Origin: an uncultured Spirochaetales bacterium
GTDB taxonomy: Bacteria; Spirochaetota; Spirochaetia; Sphaerochaetales; Sphaerochaetaceae
Direction of reading: 5' to 3'
Assembly: GCA_945947045.1 (NCBI GenBank)
Contig: CAMEXG010000086.1
Location: 1-8,205, forward strand
Length of the DNA: 8,205 nt
The translations under genes were made by a program, and so were the position numbers. Below the pieces are notes generated by a model. The model was not told the DNA's origin and made no database searches. It saw only the letters and a program-made list of their open reading frames with translations. This document shows, piece by piece, positions 5,461 through 8,205 of this stretch. Numbering within the stretch: the first letter of the stretch is position 1; each line of letters begins with the position of its first letter.

Positions 5461-7189
5461 AAACATCTACAAAGTTGAAGGATGTAACATCAAAAAGGCC
5501 GCAGTCTGTAATCTTGTATGCAGGAATTACAGGTAAAGCCATGAAACAAAGTGTCATGAAGGGGTCGATCTCAGGGTTGATCCCTTCCATTTTTTTCTCC
5601 ACGGCTTCATGTAGTTCATCTAAGCATTTGACTACATCTTCTACAGTCTCATCTGTCATCAACCCTGCTATTTCCAATTTATGGAATGCCAGCTCTTCTC
5701 CGTCCTTCCAAGCTGTAATTCCACCTCCCAGTTCCTCAAGTCTCTTGACAGCAAGGAGCATGTCGTTGTCGTTGTCTCCTACAACAATGATATTATGGGA
5801 GTCGTGGGCTATTGTGGTGGCGATGGCTCCATGTTTCATGCCGTATCCCCTGATTAGAGCCGAGGCATGGTATCCAGTTCCATGGTGCCGTTCGATTACA
5901 GTTACCTTCAGTATATCTTCATTCTCATCGTGGACCCATTCCCCTCTTTCATCTCTCTTTACCGAGGCTTCTCCTTTTCCTGTAACAACTCCTCCAGGAA
6001 GAATTTCGATTATTCTGGCTCTGTCCGATTTGAGAGGAAGAGAGAAAGTGGCGAGGGATATATCCTTTATGTTGACAGATCCGCTGACGCCTTCAGGCTC
6101 TACATGGGGAGACTTTTTGATGATCTTTCCGTCTTTGGCGACAAGTTCTCCCTTTACATATACTTCCACCGGTTTGATGTCTCTGATGGAATCTACAAAG
6201 AAGAAGTCTGCAAAGCGGCCGGGAGTTATGGCACCTCTTTCCCACATATGGTAGCAGTCCGCCGCATTAATGGAGGCGCAGGCTATGGCTCTATATGGAT
6301 CCAGTCCGTTCTGGATCGCCAAGTTTACCCCGTAGACCACATGACCTTCTTTTAATATTGACTGGGGCTGGCGGTCGTCTGTGCAGAAAAGACAGCGTCT
6401 CCAGTTATTGTCGTTGACTCCTGGGAGTAGCTGTAGGACATTTTTGCATACAGTCCCTTGTCTAAGGAGTACGTACATTCCTTTTCCTGTTTTTTCAACT
6501 AGCTCTTCAGGTGTCTCACACTCATGATCTGTCATTATAAGGGTGGATAGATAAGCATCCAGGCCCTGACCCGAGATAGAAGGAATATGACCGTCGATTA
6601 CTTTTCCCCTCTTCCAACAAGTCTCCAGTTTTTCCAGGATAGAAGGGGAGGCTGATACTATTCCAGGATAATTCATCATTTCTCCCAATCCTAGAATATT
6701 GGGGTTATCTATGACCGTTTCAATTTCTTTTGCTTCCAGTACGGCACCTGAGTGCTCAAAGAAAGTGGCTGGAACACAGGAAGGGAACATGAAATTGATG
6801 TTCAATACTGCGTTTTCGGCACTTTTAAGCATATAATCCATAGCTTTTAGTCCAGCGACATTACATATCTCATGGGGGTCGGCCACCACTGATGTAGTGC
6901 CTGACGGAAGTACTGCATCTGAAAACTCTGAAGGCGAGAGATGAGATGACTCGATATGGCAATGGCTGTCGATAAAGCCAGGAACCATATATCTTCCCTT
7001 TGCATCGACCTCCTTCTCGGCCTCTCTTTCCCCGTCAAATCCTACGAATCTTCCATCTTTGACATACACGTCACTTTTAAAGGAGCGGCAGTTAAAAACA
7101 TCCACCACCATTGCATTTCTGAAAACTACATCTGCTTTAATTCTGCCCATAGATGCATCGATGACTTCTTTTGCTGTTATCTTATCCAT
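5450..7189 (-). CDS. ade: Adenine deaminase
   Basis: The 579-residue product belongs to the AdeC/YicP-type adenine deaminases of the amidohydrolase superfamily, whose usual length is about 570-590. Visible motifs are PGFIDSHCHIESS (70-82) with metal ligands His76 and His78, GLGE (167-170), DGH with His201, TDHE with His222, and CTDDR with Asp271. The C-terminal part has the family's AHDSHN and GDND blocks (461-473). It converts adenine to hypoxanthine and ammonia in the cytoplasm, feeding purine salvage. The start at 7189 is fixed by an AAGGAG site (7202-7197) 7 bases upstream; an in-frame ATG at 7237 would add 16 unrelated residues. It is divergent from an NCS2/AzgA purine permease, which fits import followed by deamination. 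I see no convincing promoter in its upstream region and no terminator before its end, which overlaps the esterase gene. Confidence 0.95.
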   Translation of the reverse strand: MDKITAKEVIDASMGRIKADVVFRNAMVVDVFNCRSFKSDVYVKDGRFVGFDGEREAEKEVDAKGRYMVPGFIDSHCHIESSHLSPSEFSDAVLPSGTTSVVADPHEICNVAGLKAMDYMLKSAENAVLNINFMFPSCVPATFFEHSGAVLEAKEIETVIDNPNILGLGEMMNYPGIVSASPSILEKLETCWKRGKVIDGHIPSISGQGLDAYLSTLIMTDHECETPEELVEKTGKGMYVLLRQGTVCKNVLQLLPGVNDNNWRRCLFCTDDRQPQSILKEGHVVYGVNLAIQNGLDPYRAIACASINAADCYHMWERGAITPGRFADFFFVDSIRDIKPVEVYVKGELVAKDGKIIKKSPHVEPEGVSGSVNIKDISLATFSLPLKSDRARIIEILPGGVVTGKGEASVKRDERGEWVHDENEDILKVTVIERHHGTGYHASALIRGYGMKHGAIATTIAHDSHNIIVVGDNDNDMLLAVKRLEELGGGITAWKDGEELAFHKLEIAGLMTDETVEDVVKCLDELHEAVEKKMEGINPEIDPFMTLCFMALPVIPAYKITDCGLFDVTSFNFVDVSIQ

Positions 7190-7196
7190 TTGGAAT

Positions 7197-7202
7197 CTCC
7201 TT
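7197..7202 (-). promoter_or_regulatory. Ribosome binding site that fixes the adenine deaminase start
   Basis: AAGGAG on the minus strand ends 7 bases before the ATG at 7189. The upstream in-frame ATG at 7237 lacks such a site. Confidence 0.8.
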
Positions 7203-7341
7203 GTTAAAAGAATAACGCGGTTTTTCCAAAAATCCATAGGACATATTCGTTTTTAGAAGAAATTCCTTAATAAAATGATGTATACAAAAGGGATTTTAAA
7301 GATATTTGAGAGATAATAATAAACCTTGATCCAAGCAATTC

Positions 7342-7370
7342 CTGCTGATGACAAGCAGATTTATGTTTTT
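7342..7370 (+). other. Small hairpin with T-rich tail in the permease upstream region
   Basis: CTGCT (7342-7346) and AGCAG (7354-7358) form a 5-bp stem with a 7-base loop, followed by ATTTATGTTTTT. If a promoter lies upstream of it, this could be a weak attenuator in a long permease leader. The stem is short, so this is tentative. Confidence 0.25.
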
Positions 7371-7423
7371 CAAAGTAGTCATAAATGTAAAAAATAAGAA
7401 AGATAAAACGGTAAAGTATAAAT

Positions 7424-7440
7424 TTGTTGCCGATTGTTGC
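7424..7440. repeat. TTGTTGC direct repeat with 10-base period
   Basis: TTGTTGC occurs at 7424-7430 and 7434-7440, in helical phase and just upstream of the likely permease -35 box. TTGCC (7427-7431) and GGCAA (7452-7456) are also inverted copies. An activator or repressor site is possible. Confidence 0.35.
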
Positions 7441-7449
7441 ATTTTTTTA

Positions 7450-7479
7450 TTGGCAAAAACAGAAAACTATACTTAAGAT
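7450..7479 (+). promoter_or_regulatory. Probable promoter of the purine permease
   Basis: TTGGCA (7450-7455) matches -35 at 5 of 6 positions. After 18 bases comes TAAGAT (7474-7479), a 4 of 6 match to -10. The start of transcription would be near 7486, leaving a leader of about 28 bases with the AGGAGGTG site at 7501-7508. Confidence 0.4.
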
Positions 7480-7485
7480 AGTTTT
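7463..7485. promoter_or_regulatory. Dyad, candidate operator over the permease promoter
   Basis: AAAACTAT (7463-7470) and ATAGTTTT (7478-7485) are perfect 8-bp inverted copies around a 7-base centre that contains the palindrome CTTAAG. The dyad covers the proposed -10 box and reaches the expected transcription start, the classic place for a repressor. It is not the known Bacillus PurR box. Confidence 0.45.
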
Positions 7486-7513
7486 GTATTTATAGCACTC
7501 AGGAGGTGTTTAT

Positions 7514-8205
7514 ATGAAATTGATCAAGGTTTCTTTCGCTGAATCCGCCCTTAAGAAGGCAGGAACAGATCTTAAGACTGAAATCATGGCAGGAATCACA
7601 ACCTTCTTGGCAATGGCCTACATTCTTGCAGTTAACCCTGGTATTCTTAGCGCTTCTGGTATGGATGCAGGAGCTGTCTTTACAGCTACAGCCCTTTCTT
7701 CAGCAATCGCTACTCTTGTAATGGGACTTGTTGCAAACCTTCCGTTTGCTCTTGCACCAGGTATGGGACTCAATGCTTTCCTTGCGTACACAGTATGTCT
7801 GACAATGGGATATTCATGGCAGTTTGCACTCACTGCAATCTTCTGCGAAGGTGTCATCTTCCTTATCCTTACTGCTTTCAACGTAAGAGAAGCAATCGTC
7901 AACTCAATCCCTGCAAACCTTAAGAAGGCTATTGGTGTCGGTATCGGTCTCTTCATCGCATTCATCGGTCTCCAGAATGCAGGAATCATTGTGGACAATG
8001 GTGCTACACTTGTCGGCCTCAACATCACAAGTAATACAGCCATCGTTGCATTCATCGGTTTGGTAGTGACAGCTATCCTTACAGCATACAATGTAAAGGG
8101 TGGAATCCTCATCGGTATTCTTGTAACAACAATCATCGGTATTCCATTTGGTGTTACACAGTTCTCAGGCTTTGCTTCAATGCCTCCATCAATCGCTCCT
8201 ACATT
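7514..8205 (+). CDS. NCS2/AzgA-type purine permease, N-terminal part (3' truncated)
   Basis: An open frame runs from ATG 7514, with AGGAGGTG ending 5 bases upstream, to the window edge, giving 230 residues without a stop. It reads as a polytopic membrane protein of the AzgA branch of NCS2 transporters (PbuG/PurP/AdeQ-like). EIMAGITTFLAMAYI then NPGIL (23-45) form the first helix, and ALAPGMGLNAFLAY (79-92) is the conserved re-entrant motif. LKKAIGVGIGLFIAFIGLQN (136-155) is another hallmark of the branch. Roughly six membrane segments are visible; the family has about 430-480 residues, so about half is present. These proteins import adenine, hypoxanthine or guanine with protons. The divergent adenine deaminase makes adenine or hypoxanthine the likely cargo. 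Codons are strongly biased (no ATA isoleucine codon seen), suggesting good expression. Confidence 0.92.
   Translation, partial: MKLIKVSFAESALKKAGTDLKTEIMAGITTFLAMAYILAVNPGILSASGMDAGAVFTATALSSAIATLVMGLVANLPFALAPGMGLNAFLAYTVCLTMGYSWQFALTAIFCEGVIFLILTAFNVREAIVNSIPANLKKAIGVGIGLFIAFIGLQNAGIIVDNGATLVGLNITSNTAIVAFIGLVVTAILTAYNVKGGILIGILVTTIIGIPFGVTQFSGFASMPPSIAPT

Larger units (their letters stand above)
7203..7500. other. Divergent intergenic region between ade and the purine permease
   Basis: About 300 AT-rich bases carry no gene I trust. They hold a CTGCT/AGCAG hairpin (7342-7358) followed by a T-rich stretch, a TTGTTGC direct repeat, and a dyad over the probable permease promoter. A 42-codon reading frame (7348-7476) lacks a ribosome site. 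I compared the region by eye with the purine and PreQ1 riboswitch consensus elements and saw no match on either strand. Confidence 0.6.

Noticed and set aside
5475..6254. Long plus-strand open frame opposite adenine deaminase
   Set aside because: Low-complexity Ser-rich translation mirrors the ade codons; ade has all its catalytic motifs and a proper start. A second frame at 5867-6355 is rejected for the same reason.
7190..7237. 16-residue N-terminal extension of adenine deaminase from the ATG at 7237
   Set aside because: No ribosome site for that ATG; the AAGGAG at 7202-7197 serves ATG 7189, and the added residues do not resemble the family.
7260..7513. Purine riboswitch upstream of the permease or ade
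   Set aside because: I looked for the conserved three-way-junction core and loop bases on both strands and found none. A covariance-model search would be decisive.
7618..8136. Minus-strand frame opposite the permease
   Set aside because: Its Ala/Ile/Val/Pro-rich translation is the reverse of membrane-helix codons; the plus frame is a clear NCS2 transporter.
1..8205. CRISPR array, tRNA, insertion sequence or defence system
   Set aside because: I see no regularly spaced repeats, tRNA-like cloverleaf, transposase motifs, terminal repeats or defence-protein motifs.

Overview
The window is a moderately AT-rich bacterial chromosome segment with seven complete genes and two genes cut by the window edges. 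No taxonomic marker is decisive. The S21 protein, a lipoprotein with a loose LNSC lipobox, the codon choice and the set of sugar-acid enzymes would suit a gut anaerobe. My best guess is a spirochaete of the Treponema/Sphaerochaeta kind, with a Firmicute as the main alternative. Strong Shine-Dalgarno sites precede most genes, with one striking exception described below.

Left part (1-2566): the last 40 codons of an unidentified gene are followed by rpsU (ribosomal protein S21) with its own terminator. A lipoprotein cell-wall hydrolase of the NlpC/P60 type lies convergent to rpsU on the minus strand. Divergent from the hydrolase is a DUF1848 protein, an uncharacterised family with a radical-SAM-like CxxxCxxC cluster at its C-terminal end. 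The start codons of these two genes are about 45 bases apart. Their promoters seem to overlap, and both transcripts look leaderless.

Middle part (2540-5460): a module for the end of hexuronate/pectin breakdown. KDG kinase (plus strand) makes KDPG, and KDPG aldolase (minus strand) splits it to pyruvate and glyceraldehyde 3-phosphate. The two genes are divergent around a shared 126-base control region. The aldolase is fused to a C-terminal VOC (glyoxalase-fold) domain that keeps four candidate metal ligands. After the kinase terminator comes an SGNH-family esterase resembling rhamnogalacturonan acetylesterases. It has no signal peptide, so it probably acts on imported acetylated oligosaccharides.

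Right part (5450-8205): purine salvage. Adenine deaminase (minus strand; its end overlaps the esterase end by 11 bases) is divergent from the first 230 codons of an NCS2/AzgA-type purine permease. The 324-base gap between them holds a perfect 8-bp dyad over the probable permease promoter and a helical-phase direct repeat. I recognised no riboswitch in it.

I found no mobile element, CRISPR array, tRNA or defence system. The most unusual items are the aldolase-VOC fusion, the overlapping leaderless divergent promoters, and the permuted-looking Cys cluster of the DUF1848 protein.
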